Shown here one piece after another: positions 22,788 to 36,283 of a stretch of DNA of 64,000 nt (positions are counted from its first letter, which is position 1; each line of letters opens with the position of its first letter). The notes below the pieces were generated by a model. The model was given only the letters and a program-made list of their open reading frames with translations, was not told where the DNA came from and did not search any database. The position numbers were made by a program, and so were the translations under genes. The DNA is from Lineus longissimus. Taxonomy: Eukaryota > Nemertea > Pilidiophora > Heteronemertea > Lineidae. The stretch is taken from the NCBI RefSeq assembly GCF_910592395.1, contig NC_088325.1, positions 5,609,501 to 5,673,500 of the forward strand, in the 5' to 3' direction.

Positions 22788-25700
22788 ATGGACGCGAATC
22801 TAAGCCGAGGGTACTACCATGTGGGGCGGGAACCCAAGTCTGAGCCGCAGACCCCGACAGAGGGGCACAGGGGCCGACGAAACCTCCCACCACAAGACAA
22901 ATACAAACTCATATATTTTGCCCTGCTACTAGCCGGCGCCGGTTTCCTCTTACCCTACAATAGCTTCATCACCGCAGTTGACTACTTACAAAGGAAATAC
23001 CCCGGGAGTACTATAGTTTTCGATATGAGTCTGACATACATTTGTATGGCGTTCGTCAGCGTGTGTGTGAATAACGTATTAGTGGAGACGTTTCGATTGA
23101 CGACAAGGATCACGTTTGGATACATTCTGAGTTTCGTCACGTTGTTGTTTATTGCCGTCTTTGATGTGTGGTTGGAGTTATTCTCTAGAGATGTTTCCTA
23201 TAAGATCAATTTAGTGGCTGTGGCCATCGTTGCACTAGGATGTACAGGTAAAGTACATGTATTTTTCTAATCACCAAAAAACGGAATATTTTTATAGTAT
23301 ATGTATTATGTGGTCGAAATCCTCTATAAACTAATGAAAAATTTATGATGTAAATAGCCTACTACACTATTATAAATAAAGGTTGTTATCTTTTGAAAAG
23401 CCTTTTAAATTGTCTGGCCAACACAAGCATACACCCTTTAGAGGTTTTTCGGTGGAGTAAAATACTTGTTTTTGACATTCTGACAACCTCAAAGGATTTT
23501 TCACTCCACAAGGGTGCAGAAAATGTGCTGGTCAAAAAATCATCACGACGTCTTTTTCAAAAGCTTAAACACCTTTATTTCTAAGAGTGTGCATGGCGTT
23601 GTGCTTTGCACATCCAAAAATATTACAGCCTTAATCAAAAAATAATTTTCTTTCTAATGATATATTATTATCATGATAGATTAATGCGAACGCAGGAAAA
23701 TCCACCAAAGAATAACAAATTATATGCAAACGTTGGTCCTACATGTAATTAAAGGTACGGACTTTTGCGGGACGTAGAACGTGTGTTTACTCCTAGGTGG
23801 TTGATCTGATGGTTTTATTAATCGAGTCGTATTTGAGGGTAATGAAGATGCTTGAAGTGTATCTCGCTTCATACATTATATCATACATTATACTAATCCA
23901 TAGCCAGTGAACTATAACACCATGTTATATTAAGTTGATAACGGTCTCGATCATTGACACTACACGAGAGACCTTTGAATCAGTTGCTGGCTTTGTAATT
24001 AAATAGAGATTGATTAATCCGGTTTATTTGAAAGACTCTGGTTTTAGTAATGTCAATGAATGAGATTTGGATTTAACGATGCGGGGCATGTGGGAATGTT
24101 AGAGAGATCAGAGGCAAAGTGGATATAGAGCGGTTCGCTCATTAACATGAGATCCCGGGTTCGACTTTTTGAAGGAACAGCGCTTTCTAATTTGTCTCTG
24201 TGGCCATGAGGAAGACACTCGACCATAAGTTTGCTGATTCCTTCTTCATTGAATGAAACGTAAAACCAGAGTCTTTCATGATCACTCGAAAGACTCTGGT
24301 TCCTAAAGCTAGCACCTGTGTTGCATCGTGGCCACTGTAACGTATTTACATGACTGAGGCCCTTCTATATGGATTTTGAGATTCCTCCACCCCACGCCGT
24401 TTGATTGCGCAATATTTCCCATGTGGTTTTATTACGGAAAATTCCTCTAAAATTGCCTCAATAAGGAAGCTTTCCATGTTCATCCATCCATACCTCATCT
24501 TTTCAGTTCAACAATCGAGTTTCTATGGTTACACGAGTATGCTGCCCAAGCGCTACACGCAAGCTGTCATGACGGGCGAGAGTAAGTATAGAGAGGTTTA
24601 GTAACATCGGCGGGTACGATGCCGACTTCAAAGCAAGTTTACTGAGCAGGACATGCGTCGCTGGCCGTTTTCAATGTTGTGACATGCACATGGCACACCA
24701 GGCAAGGCCAAGATAACGACTTTTCTTAACACCAACGATTGAACAGACTCGCATATACGTCCAAGTCATGAAGAACCCGTCACCTAGAACGCTCCTTAGG
24801 TTATCTTATATTTAAAAGACGATTTTTATGGTTATCGAATAAGCGCTACAAGCAAGTTATCATCGTTTCCATCAACTGCATCCTAAATGTATAAAATCCC
24901 ATTCATATTCAAGGTGCTGCAGGTCTTCTTGTCTCCATCAACCGCATCTTGACCAAGGCATTCGTCAAAGATGAGAAAATCAACACCATCATCTTTTTCG
25001 TAGTCTCCATCGTCATCGTCCTTGCCTGTTTCATCATCTTCCATGTCTCAAGACGGACGGATTTTGTGAGGTATAATTAATGATATCATGGTACTCCCGG
25101 CGCGAAAATTAGAGTCCTATCCCAACGAACGAGTATTTTGCTCACCGGGCCATTCAGCGACAATGGCCATGAACCTCTAGGTGTAACGTGTTGAAGCTGT
25201 GTGCACGCAAACTTTTCTTATATCCAATATGGCCAAAAACATTATTACTTCAAGTAATATGTCTTTGATAAACCTTTATATCCGATCGATATAAAATCTG
25301 GATATCCATTGAATATAAAATTCATTGATAAAAGTTATTGAATATAAAGTGTTATAGCTTTGATTCTCCGGGATGGTAATATGAAAACTGAAAATATCCA
25401 TCTTTTCTGTCAGGTATTACATCTTCCTTTGCCAATCGGCAGGAATTCCGGAGGACCAACGAGGAATCCAATCCAATGCGGAAGAAGTAAGCTTAGTAAG
25501 ATATGTCATTCCTGCACTCTGCATGTTAAAGGGTGACTATAAGCAGAAGCCAAGTGAGCTAGATTAAATTTCGCAAAATTGCAAAGCGTTGGCTGTACTA
25601 TATCCAAGTATCGGCACTATTCACACTTTAAGGAGGAAGCATCATCAGTCAAACCGGATCAAGCTCCAATATATCTCCCATTGGTCTTCAGGAGACCACC

Positions 25701-28700
25701 AATTGGGCCCCTAGCTCCTGGCTATGGTCCCCCAGCTCCTGCCTGTATGGTCCCCCTTTAAGTGTATTTAACATTTTGCTCAGTCTTGTTCTCTAATGAA
25801 TATATTTGAAGTTTATTTGTGTACGATCGTCTTGGTAGATAACTGATCAATTTGGCTAGTCTTGAGACCATCAGCCTCACTATTACCATAAACTCGTCAC
25901 CCAAAAGACTCTGGGAAGCTCTTGCTGTGCTTATTGACACTTAAGCTTCAAGTACTGTTCGCAGATTAATGGGCCGTGTTAAGCCGCCGAGCTGCTCCCA
26001 ACGAAACATGTGTTCCCTGCAGATTTGTAGCGAAAAATGGTGTTCTGCCCTATTGTCCTCCTTGGACTATTAAAAACGTTGGATACGGCCCTGAGAATTC
26101 AGACTGCTGCAGTTTTATGATAAACCAGTATGTATAGCTTGCCATTAATTGGAACTTGGCATCTTGCCGCTATCTTTATCTTTATCATATGTCCCAAAAG
26201 AGTCTCCAACGACTAACAGTGCCTTGATTTGTGTGTATTTTCCTATATGTTAAATTTAATGAGACAACTCTCAATTATAACTAACTAAACACTTTCAATG
26301 CGTTAGAGACACAATAAGCTAGTGCAGTTTTACAATTATAGGCAAATATGCGACTGCATAATAATTGTATATTTCTGCCTTTTTTCTCTCGATTAATCCT
26401 AATGTCACATGTTTCAGTAAAATTTCAGGCGATACGTCATCGTCGATCAATATCTTTAGCAGCGGGATGACAAACTAATATACTTCGGGTTTTTTTTATC
26501 GAGCCAATAGTGCTTTCCTCATCATACTGTTTCATGGTATCACTCATTATGCCAATAACGTCGTGGGGTAGATTCTCTTAGGCCCACTTTACTGTTCGGT
26601 GGGCAAAGATTGGCGGTTAGTGTTTCTCATGGCATTCCATTTACATGCAATGTACTCATCAATTGTATAGTGAGATGTCTCATTTGTGTTAGTAAAACAA
26701 CTTTAGGGTCTTGATGTGTACTGTAAATATGGATATTTTTGTTGACAGGATTGTATGTGCTACTTTCAGGTCGACATCATTGATAACCAACAGATGAAAG
26801 ACAGATATGGAGTTCTGCAGATTACGTCACCCACCACTCCAACAGAACAAAAAACATTTTCCCCTCCCGATGGGGAGAGCTCTGTGACAGTGTCGCCCCC
26901 AATTGCAGCGGCGGTGGCACAGGAAAGCGAAGTTCAAATCAAAGGACGGGGAAAGGCATTTAAGAAGCATTTATCTATGTGGGAATCTATAAAACGTACG
27001 GTATTTGTCGAGTCATCCAACTCATTGCGTACAATCTTTTTTATGTCTTGATTGATGAAACACAATTAGAAATCTGTTGCATTTATTGTCAGTCTCGATT
27101 TAGAAGTTTTAGGCCCCCATTACATTCTAAAAATAATTTTGTTCCACCCATTACGCAGTTTAGGTGTATTACTCGGTCGTCAAAGAGATAATTTCATTGG
27201 TATTTATTCCAGGGGGTATCTTAATACGACACCACGCCTCAAAGAACGTGTGGCCCTTCATGCTGTCCATAGCTCTTGCCTACTTCGTCACCTTGTGCTT
27301 ATTCCCCGGGGTGGAGTCGGAGATCATCAGCTGCTCGCTGGGCAGCTGGATGCCTGTGATACTGATGGGACTATTCAACCTGTTCGATTTTATCGGGAAG
27401 GTACGTGTAGTGAGGTGTGTGCGTTTTATTGGAGGGGGTGGGGGTGGTTTTCGACGTGGCAATTTTGACTTGGGTGTTTACCTAGCAAACTGGAGGCAGA
27501 CCACTCATGCCAATGCTGCCATCTACGAACATACGTAACTCTCGTCACAAGTGCCCTGTTTTATCATCACCACCATTTATGATTACAATCATCATCATAT
27601 CTAACTGATTTCGTCACCGTACGTTTATCCCCCCCTCTGTATATTTATCTTTTTCAGCTTATCTCTGCTATTCCATACGACTGGCCCAGAGGCCGACTAG
27701 TCCTGTGTAGTATAGCTCGCGTGGTGATTGTGCCCCTCTTGATGTTGTGCGCCGCTCCGAGACGTCAGCCACTCCTCAGGGGCGACGCCTGGTCTATGCT
27801 CTTCTCCATCCTGCTTGGCATCAGCAATGGATACTTCGGTAGCGTGCCCATGATCATTGCTTCCACGAAGGTCCCCGATGAACAGAAAGAGATAACGGGT
27901 AAGAAATGAGATAATTGATGAAATCATCAACCTGCCTGTCCCCTGGTTTAATGGGAGGAAGTTGCCAATCGTTTATTTTCGTAGACAAACCCCGTAAACG
28001 TTTTCTATCTCGGACAGTGTTTAAATCGTATTCCAAGCACTTCGGCTGAAAACAATTCTTTAGTCGTCATCACTGAAATTAACCGTTAGTTTATGTATTG
28101 TTACCCACTTGCACGAATAGTGTGGTGCAAGAACCTACATAAAGGTACATGTATCACAACGATTTTTTAGTGGTGATATGATTCCTGCTAGGTTACCAAT
28201 AAGTTCCCGGTGGCTGCATGCATTGGGAACGTGTGGATAACTTGTTGGAACGTACCGGAAAGTTAGGACTCAACAACAATGCACATGTACGATGTCAAAT
28301 TATTATATGCAATACTGTCAGCCATAGCAGTAACTTATTAGAAAAACACTCTTGGGTAATCACTGATATGCAATATTGCATGATTGTACTGGGAAAGCTG
28401 ACCACATTTCTTCAAACTTTAAACAATTCATTAACGACTAAATATTGTGTTTGACGCAAAAATGCCAACTTTTGATATCTACGGACAGTAGCGTTGTGGT
28501 TAGGGCACCGGGCTAATCAGGAGAGCGAGGGTTCGATTCCCGGAAAGGACACTGCTGTGTGTGACGATCAGTAGCGTTGTGGTTAGAGCACCGGGCTTAT
28601 AATCAGGAGATCGTGGGTACGATTCCCGGAAAGGACTCTGCTATTTCGTCAAGGCAAGGCACTTTAATTACCCTACTTACTTCTCTCCAGCCTGGAGTAA

Positions 28701-29088
28701 ATGGGTATGAATATTAGTCTTGAGCGCTCTATAGCTGCAGCTCGAACCTGTAATACTCCTAGAGAGTAGAGCTTGAGCCACGAATGTACAGGCCAATAGC
28801 AAGGGGTTATAATGTGAAGCGCTGTGTGCGACTGAAACCAGTTGGATTTAGCAGTAATATGAGTTATGATAATAATTATTATCTATTGCAGGCAATATCA
28901 TGACGCTCAGCTACAGTGTTGGGCTAACAACTGGGAGTGCGGTCGCCTACAGCTTGGATGCTTGGCTTGGTCCCCACCTACTCCATTCTCCATGCGGTGA
29001 AATCCCCAATCTCACTGGTTTTATACATAACGGGACGTCCATGATACAAAGAAGAGCTCGTGGATTCGGTCACCCCATAGGATATTAG
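22788..29088 (+). CDS. SLC29A4: Equilibrative nucleoside transporter family, SLC29A4 (PMAT/ENT4) homologue
   Basis: Known members are polytopic plasma-membrane carriers; the vertebrate protein moves monoamines and other organic cations. Eight coding exons: 22788-23247, 24507-24581, 24914-25070, 25414-25486, 26770-26995, 27213-27400, 27658-27898 and 28892-29088; all sites are GT-AG, phases agree, and the sum is 1617 nt, coding for 538 aa (human about 530). Shared family signatures: GFLLPYNSFITAVDYL in TM1, IVFDMSLTYI in TM2, QQSSFYGYTSMLPKRYTQ, the variable loop in exon 5, LCLFPGVESEI, GLFNLFDFIGK, and ISNGYFGSVPMI. Glu178 in VMTGES matches the human TM5 Glu206 linked to cation preference. ATG 22788 was chosen because an acceptor (TTCATTTCAG) ends at 22776, so the in-frame ATG at 22764 would be intronic. 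Only the C-terminal tail after the last helix is unlike human. Confidence 0.95.
23362..23593. repeat. MITE with TIRs of the AGAAATAAAGGT type
   Basis: Left end ATAAATAAAGGTTGTTATC and TTTTGAAAAG; right end, reverse complemented, CACTCTTAGAAATAAAGGTG and TTTTGAAAAAG. About 230 bp, inside intron 1 of the transporter gene. Related copies lie at 29092-29330 and, more weakly, 43920-44095. Confidence 0.6.
24028..24300. repeat. Fold-back repeat with tRNA-like core
   Basis: GAAAGACTCTGGTTTTA near 24030 returns as TAAAACCAGAGTCTTTC near 24262, and the arm repeats once more at 24284-24300. Between them GATCCCGGGTTCGA near 24150 looks like a tRNA B box, so the core may be a SINE remnant. In intron 1 of the transporter gene. 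Confidence 0.45.
28486..28740 (+). repeat. tRNA-derived SINE with dimeric tRNA-like head
   Basis: Two head-to-tail tRNA-like units start at 28486 and 28569 (83-base spacing). Each has an A-box-like TAGCGTTGTGGTTAG and a B box (GGTTCGATTCC at 28530-28540; GGTACGATTCC at 28616-28626). The tail contains AAGGCAAGGCACTTTA and GGAGTAAATGGGTA, a layout typical of SINEs in marine invertebrates. It lies in the last intron of the transporter gene. These are not functional tRNA genes: the second has a decayed B box and neither has a clear acceptor stem. Confidence 0.75.
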
Positions 29089-29091
29089 TCC

Positions 29092-29330
29092 TACACTCTC
29101 AGAAATAAAGGTTCTAGAGCTTTTGGAAAACCTTTAATTATTGGGTTTTTTTGGCCAACATAAAAACTATACCCCAAGAAGAACCCAAAAAGGTTTTGAG
29201 ATTCCAAAGAACCTCTGTTGATTTTTTACCGCTGTAAAAGCTCTCCGGGATGCATATCTGTGTTGGACGAAAAGGCACTAAAGGTTTTTCAAACGCTCAA
29301 AAAATTATACGTTCTGAGATTGCAACAATT
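29092..29330. repeat. MITE directly after the transporter stop codon
   Basis: Starts ACACTCTCAGAAATAAAGGT four bases after the TAG at 29086-29088 and ends near ACGTTCTGAGATTG. Same family as 23362-23593. It supplies an AATAAA at 29104 that could serve as the gene's polyadenylation signal. Confidence 0.5.
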
Positions 29331-29539
29331 CGGCGTCTCTGGAACGTGAACTACTGGTCAGATTTCTTCGATATTTGGCTTTTCGGGACCGTGATTTCGT
29401 GACCAAACGCTATTTTCTAATTTCAGTTATCATGGTCAGGAAATAAAGTGTTTTGTCTAAATTGTGTACAACTCATTTAATGCATTGATTTGGACTTATT
29501 CCCCGCAACACAGTTGATTTCTCGACTAGACCATCTAGT

Positions 29540-29700
29540 CCAGGAGCAGAGCGACTTTTATCTAACATGCAAGCTACAACCCCTCTATCTCCTGATATAT
29601 GGTTTATGGTTTATATGGTCATGTAGGCGTACTCTAGCATACAAACATTCAAATCATTTGTAGCCTGCATGTTAAATAAAAGTCGCTCAGCTCCCAGACT
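29540..29700. repeat. Fold-back MITE
   Basis: GAGCGACTTTTATCTAACAT near 29552 returns as ATGTTAAATAAAAGTCGCTC near 29670; the outer flanks share GGAGCAGA/CTGAGCTCC-type ends. Non-coding. Confidence 0.65.
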
Positions 29701-32370
29701 TATATGAAATGCTATGGTTACTTTTGTGTCCGTTTAAAACTTTAGAAATATCTTAAGGAACAAAATGCTAAGTATGGCCTATATCTAGAGGACCCGTCAA
29801 ATGACCATTGTATTTCAGAAGGAATCCTTCCTATATTTCTGGGCGACAATGTTTAACCCTCAAAATCACATTAGGTCCCTTTGTTTGTTCAGATCAACAA
29901 AAAGCAAATTTCAACTAAATCCAACCAGTTGAGGACAAAAAATGAACAGACGTTCAGTTAGTCGTGTTAAGTCCATCCTGAGATGAAGTTTTTGCTATAC
30001 TCCTACCTTGTTTGAGATGTCGAGAGGCGGAGTAGGCCTAATTAAAACCACTGGTTATGTCAGAATGTGTTAGGTCCGGCAAATCTTCCTTCATAAATAT
30101 AGTGTACATAATGTATTTGTATGTCAATAAAAATATTAATCCAATGGAACTGATGAAAACATCGATTTTGTAGTTGTAGCCATTTTATTTTTACCAAGGT
30201 AACCGAGCGGTAACCAAGGTATACTTATCAATATACATTGCGTAACCTGATGCAAAATATGGAAAAATTGTTCGAACTCAGAGGAGTATTCATTGCATGA
30301 TATTTGGCACAATGTCTCTCAACTTTGTCTTATCACCTGCCATTTTTTAGCTAAAATCATCCTCAATTCAATTTCATCCACATGATATTGTGGTCATAGG
30401 TCTGTGCCACGATCTGAGCCAATCAGTCAAATCCACTAGGCCTAACCTTTGTATTAGGTATACGAAGTATTCCTCCCTTTGGGCCTAATATGGCGCACAA
30501 AGACGGTTTACGTGAGGAAACAGAGTACATTCAGCAAAGAAATAAAGCTATATTTTCTTGTGTTACAGTCTCATCTACTTTGTATCTCATGCATAATAAT
30601 CTACAGGAAAACACTGTGTATAAAGTAGAGAACAAGAATATTTTGATCAATAGAGTATGAAAGGCGAGTAATGAAAAACATAGCTGAAATGTGGCAGTGT
30701 TATAAGTCGATTTTTCATATATTTTCTACAATGAATCTGGTCTAACAATGTCACCGTAGGCCCTTTGAACCAAAAACACATTTGGATTTCATGCGATTTA
30801 TATAATATCGATTACGACATCGACCACGGAATTAATGGAGCTTATGCTTGCTGCTCCGATATTTACTGAAACTGCGAAACACCCATCCGAAGTTCGTGGA
30901 CGGCGAGATTATCCTGCGCCAAAAACGGCCTAACGACCGAGTGGATCTATACAGATTCAATAGTTAGAATTTGGCTAATTTTGTAGAAATGGGATCTTGC
31001 TTTGAATGTATGGGGGTACATGTATATGAAAGTTCTATGTTTATCAATGCAGTGACAATATCGAAAGCCTAGCTCGTGACTTGATGTGTTTTTTTTCAGA
31101 TCAGTGTCTTTAGATGCAATTGACCAAGTTTAGCTCTCAACTCAACATTTAAAATCTCAGTATTTACTACATTCCAGTTTAATAATTTAAGCTCAGTTCA
31201 GTTACATGAAACTCTTATATCTTTCTGATTAAGTGCCGAGCCACAATCAATTCTTTTAGACTGCTATAAAAATCCACGAACCTACAGGAAAGAAGTTTAA
31301 CCGACAGGGATTTGTTGATCGTTTTTCTAGCTACCTCGTTATGTATTTATGTATAAATTGTGTGTATTGTATTACTGTACATATTTATGTTTTTGTTTTG
31401 TATTGTATTAGGCTTACTGTATGTATCTATGCTGTGTTTTTTTTGTCATTCTGATGTTGCTGAACATTTGGCAGAGCATCAAGTTTCAATTCGATTGGCT
31501 TTAGTCATTTTGATTTATGTCCTGAAAATCGATGACAAATGAAGGTGCATGGTTGATTAAACGATTTTTTTACAAACAAAATATTTTGTTCCAAAGATAT
31601 TTCCTCTTGGGCTTTTTTTTCTGCCGTGTTCGCTCTGCGTACGGATGCGATACTACTATTTTCCTGGGCTTAGTCATCCCCAAACTAAGATGAGCGTCGT
31701 ACGTGCCGCTACGTTTATGCGTTAATTGGGTTTATATTTTCTTTATGACTCCGTCTTCGGCAATTGGTAGGGGTGAAACCATCGCCAGAGCTACTCATGT
31801 TTCTCACTTAGCGGGGAATTTGCCTACCCTGACACAGCCATCAGCTACAAGCGCCTCGTTTACGTCCCATTTGAAGGATACGAACAATTTATGGTTAAGG
31901 GTATTGCCCAAGGACGGAAAGACAAAACAACGGTGATCCTAATGAGAGTCGAACCCATAACCTCCTGATTATGAACCTTCCTCTAGGGCTCAAATAAGAT
32001 ACAGTGTCTACTGCTACATCGCATTTATGTCCTCATACCAGCATTGGCGTATGGCACTTCAACTGTCCCTGTTCACTTTATGAAGCCGCTGCCAGCATAA
32101 AGCTTATGCCGATAACCGTTCTCTTTTTAAAAATGTCAAATAGATTAGGACTTCAAAGTCATCATGTGCAGTTGGTCGGACCACCAGTTGTATGAAATGT
32201 GCTAAAGACTTTATCAGAGAAGGTGCAGATGGCTGTTGTCAACATACGGGTCTAATGGTCTACTCTTCGGCCACGTCGGCCAGTGCTAGCAGGGATCGAA
32301 AAACTACATCAAATTACTCTCGCCCGGTCATTGTGTGGGAAAGTAGGTCTTTCACCTAATTATCAACAGC
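29700..32370. other. Spacer without recognised genes
   Basis: AT-rich. A minus-strand tRNA-like SINE remnant is visible at about 31930-31985 (its reverse complement reads GGTTATGGGTTCGACTC). Nothing else supported. Confidence 0.4.
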
Positions 32371-32377
32371 ATGTAGT

Positions 32378-33776
32378 GTTAGCTCAAGGAGGATACCGCG
32401 GTGACGTCACGGCTTTTCCAAGATGGCGCTGCATATTGTACAAACAAACTCGAGACAAGACCACAATTGATTTTTTAAGCCTTTTAGCAGTTAAATTGTC
32501 AATGTTTGACCGCGACGCATCAAAGAACGCGTGGTGTTGTGAATCTGAAATTTAGATTATGTTATTCCGGACAGTCGGGCAAGTAAATGGTGAAAAATAA
32601 AATGGTGATTGACCACGGAAATTTTTTGATAATCGACAAATTAGACAGACTTTGATATTTCCACTCTTTTCAGCCAACTGGCAGAAAAAACTCAAAACAC
32701 GCCCCCTATTACCCAATTAGCAAAATTCGAAATTAATTTTTTCATCAAATAATTTCTTTATATCTGTAGACTTGCCACAACAAATATTTTTTCAATACCT
32801 CTCCAAATATGTACTTGAGAGTAAAAAACATGCACTCGTCTAATAGATAGGCCTCGACCCTCCAACCTATGAATATTCATTAGTGGTCTTGTCTCACTCG
32901 ATCCACGGCCAAGGGAAAATCAAGTCATCAAAAAAGTTATATTTTTCGCATCAAATCAGAGTTATTAGTATTTTCTGCTATGAAATAAGTCTTCAGACAA
33001 TAAGCTATCATTTGAATAATGAAAAGTGCTGTTTTGATGGGGAAAAATAGGGTTTTTTAAACCAAATAGCCGGGCACCGATCTTCCAAAATTAGCGATGG
33101 TTTCAAAACAGTCTCCCAGATATGGGGCAATCTCTTCATTATCATAATGGGATTTGGAGGCATGTTTACAGATTTTACAAGTTCGAGACCTGTAGGACCT
33201 AAAACTCGTATAGATCCCCTCTATTTGTCGAGTGAGCGCCCCTGTAAGATCATGCATTTTCGGACACTAGAACGAAATCTTCCTGCGGATATCGTGGTTT
33301 CGGTGATGATTTAAGGAGAAATTGACTGTTCTAGAGTTGTATGGGACAGAAATGAGTTCATACTTCATGAATACATGAATATATTATGATATGGGCGGGC
33401 TTCTAAGTCAAAACAATAACAAACTCAACTGCATCTCTACTGTATATTGCGTAGTGCATTGCCTAGTGTATTTCGTAGTGTATTTTAGCGGAGACATTAT
33501 TTCCGCACTTTGGCCACGCCAAACGTCTTTTTTATTCATGGAAGTTAATCTGCTCTGTTAATTTTATTTTACACAGGAAGAATCCATACTAGGTATTGCA
33601 ATATTTCATGTCTATTGGTGTTTTTGTGTACAGGAGCGCACCAGACAGTGAGATGTGAGGATGTGTTCAGTGCTGGTGCTGTCAGTAGACTGAATCTGAT
33701 TGGCCATAGCGATCACTAATATGGGATGTGATCACGTGATATGACGTCACCGCGGTATTCTCCTTGGTGTTAGCTT
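32378..33776. mobile_element. Possible non-autonomous element with about 30-bp TIRs
   Basis: TTAGCTCAAGGAGGATACCG and CGGTGACGTCAC at 32378-32411 are matched in reverse complement at 33744-33776 (TGACGTCACCGCGGTATTC, TCCTTGGTGTTAGCT). The 1.4-kb interior has no transposase. No target duplication is evident, so the boundaries are approximate. Confidence 0.4.
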
Positions 33777-33779
33777 CAG

Positions 33780-34270
33780 TCTAGCCGCGACGTCACGCTT
33801 TGTTTGCATATTCCATCGCCCTAGGCCTAAATAGCCAGTGGCCCTTTTAATTTCATTATCGTAGCATGGCGTATCTAACCATTGTGTTTGTGGTACTTGC
33901 AAATGGAACCATGCCGTTTTGAACTAACTCCGCACTTTCACACGCAAAGCAGTTATAACAAGAATGTTGTGTGTTTTGAAATCGGCAAAATACTTTTGAA
34001 ATATACGACTTTGGAACCAAAAACGGCTTTCAAGTTTGACAAGGTTGGCGATCGTCATTATACATGTAGTTCGTTGATACGGTAACAAATCAATATAAAG
34101 CATAACATAATCGATACAGTTAACAAAATGTGTTTAAAAAGATATACATTAGTAAAATACATGCACCATCAGTATACGCATATACAGGTCATTATGACCT
34201 TTTCAATGGCACCAAGAAAGTGGGGACGGCAGAACGGATATTCCAGATGATGACAACATGTGCATCATCA
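33780..34270. other. Spacer without recognised genes
   Basis: No coding or repeat signal that I can support. The same is true of 34524-35870. Confidence 0.35.
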
Positions 34271-34271
34271 G

Positions 34272-34523
34272 CTAGGTGGGTCGGCAATTGAAGCTGACGA
34301 AGGTACACATGCCGTCAACATCCAGACGATGCATTCTCTCGACATAAAATTTCTCTAAACCGGTTTTGAAATATGTTTTTCTGACTCCTGAGTTCAAGAG
34401 GTAGAAAGTTCCATAATGTTGGAATTCTAATGTGTATGTTGATACCAGAACTGGTAAGAGTCTCTTATTGTCTACCACCGCCTTAACCGCCAGATGGAAT
34501 CTCCTAATTTTTCGTATGTGCAT
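34272..34523 (-). CDS. Unassigned 83-codon open frame
   Basis: The frame contains FQHYGTFYLLNSGVRKTYFK and VERMHRLDVDGMCTF, with protein-like composition and no obvious relation to the surrounding repeats. I recognise no family. It could be the 3' end of a retroelement ORF or a host exon. No convincing acceptor or partner exon was found. Confidence 0.22.
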   Translation of the reverse strand: MHIRKIRRFHLAVKAVVDNKRLLPVLVSTYTLEFQHYGTFYLLNSGVRKTYFKTGLEKFYVERMHRLDVDGMCTFVSFNCRPT

Positions 34524-36283
34524 GTAGATTTTACCCGTGAAGCCGTTCCAGCTATGTCTCCAATCCGCATTTTCAGCGCAAAATGTGTTTTTCAGGTGTT
34601 TTTACGTGAAAGATGCTAAAGGTTATAGACAGTGCTGCCATCCAAGCCGTTATAATTGCAAGATCGCCCCTCCTTAATATATATTAATGAAACGCACTTT
34701 CTGTAAAAAAGCAAAAACTTGCAAAATATATATGGCTGTTCAGATCGCGCCGTTTTTTACTTCATACGTACAGTTACAATAAATTTCAGGATGGAAATCG
34801 ACCACGTTTAAAGTGCATCAGTGCCCATAAAACCATATAAATTTTACTTTCGTGACGAAGAAAACGACAAAGCCAGCCTGTTGCTAGTTTAACAAACTAT
34901 ATAATGTAATATAGATTCCGAGCCTCGACCAACACTAGTATATACGCCTACAACTTCGAAACGGATAACTTAAGTAGGCCTATACAATGTAACGGCAACT
35001 ACATAGTTCATTGACATCCAAAAAGGACTTTCAGTTAAATTTTCAGGGAGAAGTTGTTTCAGATAAAAGGTACATGTATCTTATTAGCATATTTGTAAAT
35101 AAACCAGTATGTATTGTTCTTTAAAGCGGCAAATAGCGGCCAAATTATAATCAATATTAAATACAAACGTTTCTCTATGTTGGTTATTCCTTCAACCAAA
35201 TCCGGCAAACACCCCACAAATAGAAAGCATACCGAACACTCCATGTGTCCATGCCCCAAACTCCGTGCGGAGCACGGGTAATTGCTAGTAAAATATTTTT
35301 AGGCAGGTTTCGCAAGCTACCAATGACGAATATAATTTGTCTAATGGACGATTTTTATCGATGTTATCTTGAACATTTTCCCGGTTCCTCTTGAACTCAT
35401 ATGAAAGATGATTTTCCAGTTTTTCGTTATTAAATCTATTTTAGAAAATTTACGATTACGAGGCTGTGGTGTGATCAAAATGACAACACAGATTTTCGTT
35501 CCTCGTCATTCGTGCAAATTGCGAAACCTGTCTCAACCTGTCTTGCGAAATTACCTGCCTTGCTGCTAATCGGTTGACGTTCTTTCTTCGACACCCCTGT
35601 AGATGAAGATCGAGAATAAGTCGTGTCTGATGAACTGACTTTCGAAAAAAGTTTTTGGAGAATTATACATTAACGTTAACTTCACATTTAAAGGACCATT
35701 GGCATTATTAAGAGATATATTACCCAGTTGTCGGCTGCCCAGTCACCTCCTATTCTACATAAGTAGTTTCCATGACAAATAGCAGAAAAAAGGGAAAAAT
35801 TCAATTCTAAGAGCTGAAACAAAATTGAAAAAGCATGAAACACGTACAGAAAAATAAGTTTTTAAGCAAATATCCAGGGGTAGCGAGCATAAAGGGGTCG
35901 TAAGCCTACGTCAGGACTAAGCCAGGCGTAGAAGAGGTCGTAGAGTTAATATGGTGAGCATAAAGGTGGGCGTAAACTGCGCCTGGGTATAAATCTGGTC
36001 GTACCTCTACGCCTGCTTGGTAGGAGGCGTAAGTCATTTCAGACCAGTCGTAAGTCGATGGGTCATATTAATAAAGTCTGGTAAATGCTTTTATTTAAGA
36101 ATTTTACGAGGTTCACCAATGCATATGTACAGCCGAATTCAAGTAAAAGCATTTACTAGCTTTTTTCATATCGTATACAAGAAGGTGCATTTGGAATAGA
36201 GTTTAACTGCGCCGATTTGGGCCGCATTTACAATACACGGGAATGCATGTACTTCTCGAAATCAAATTGCCTATGAATTCGTA

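Noticed and set aside
28486-28640. Two genuine tRNA genes
   Set aside because: Clover-leaf pairing is poor, one B box is mutated, and a SINE-type tail follows.
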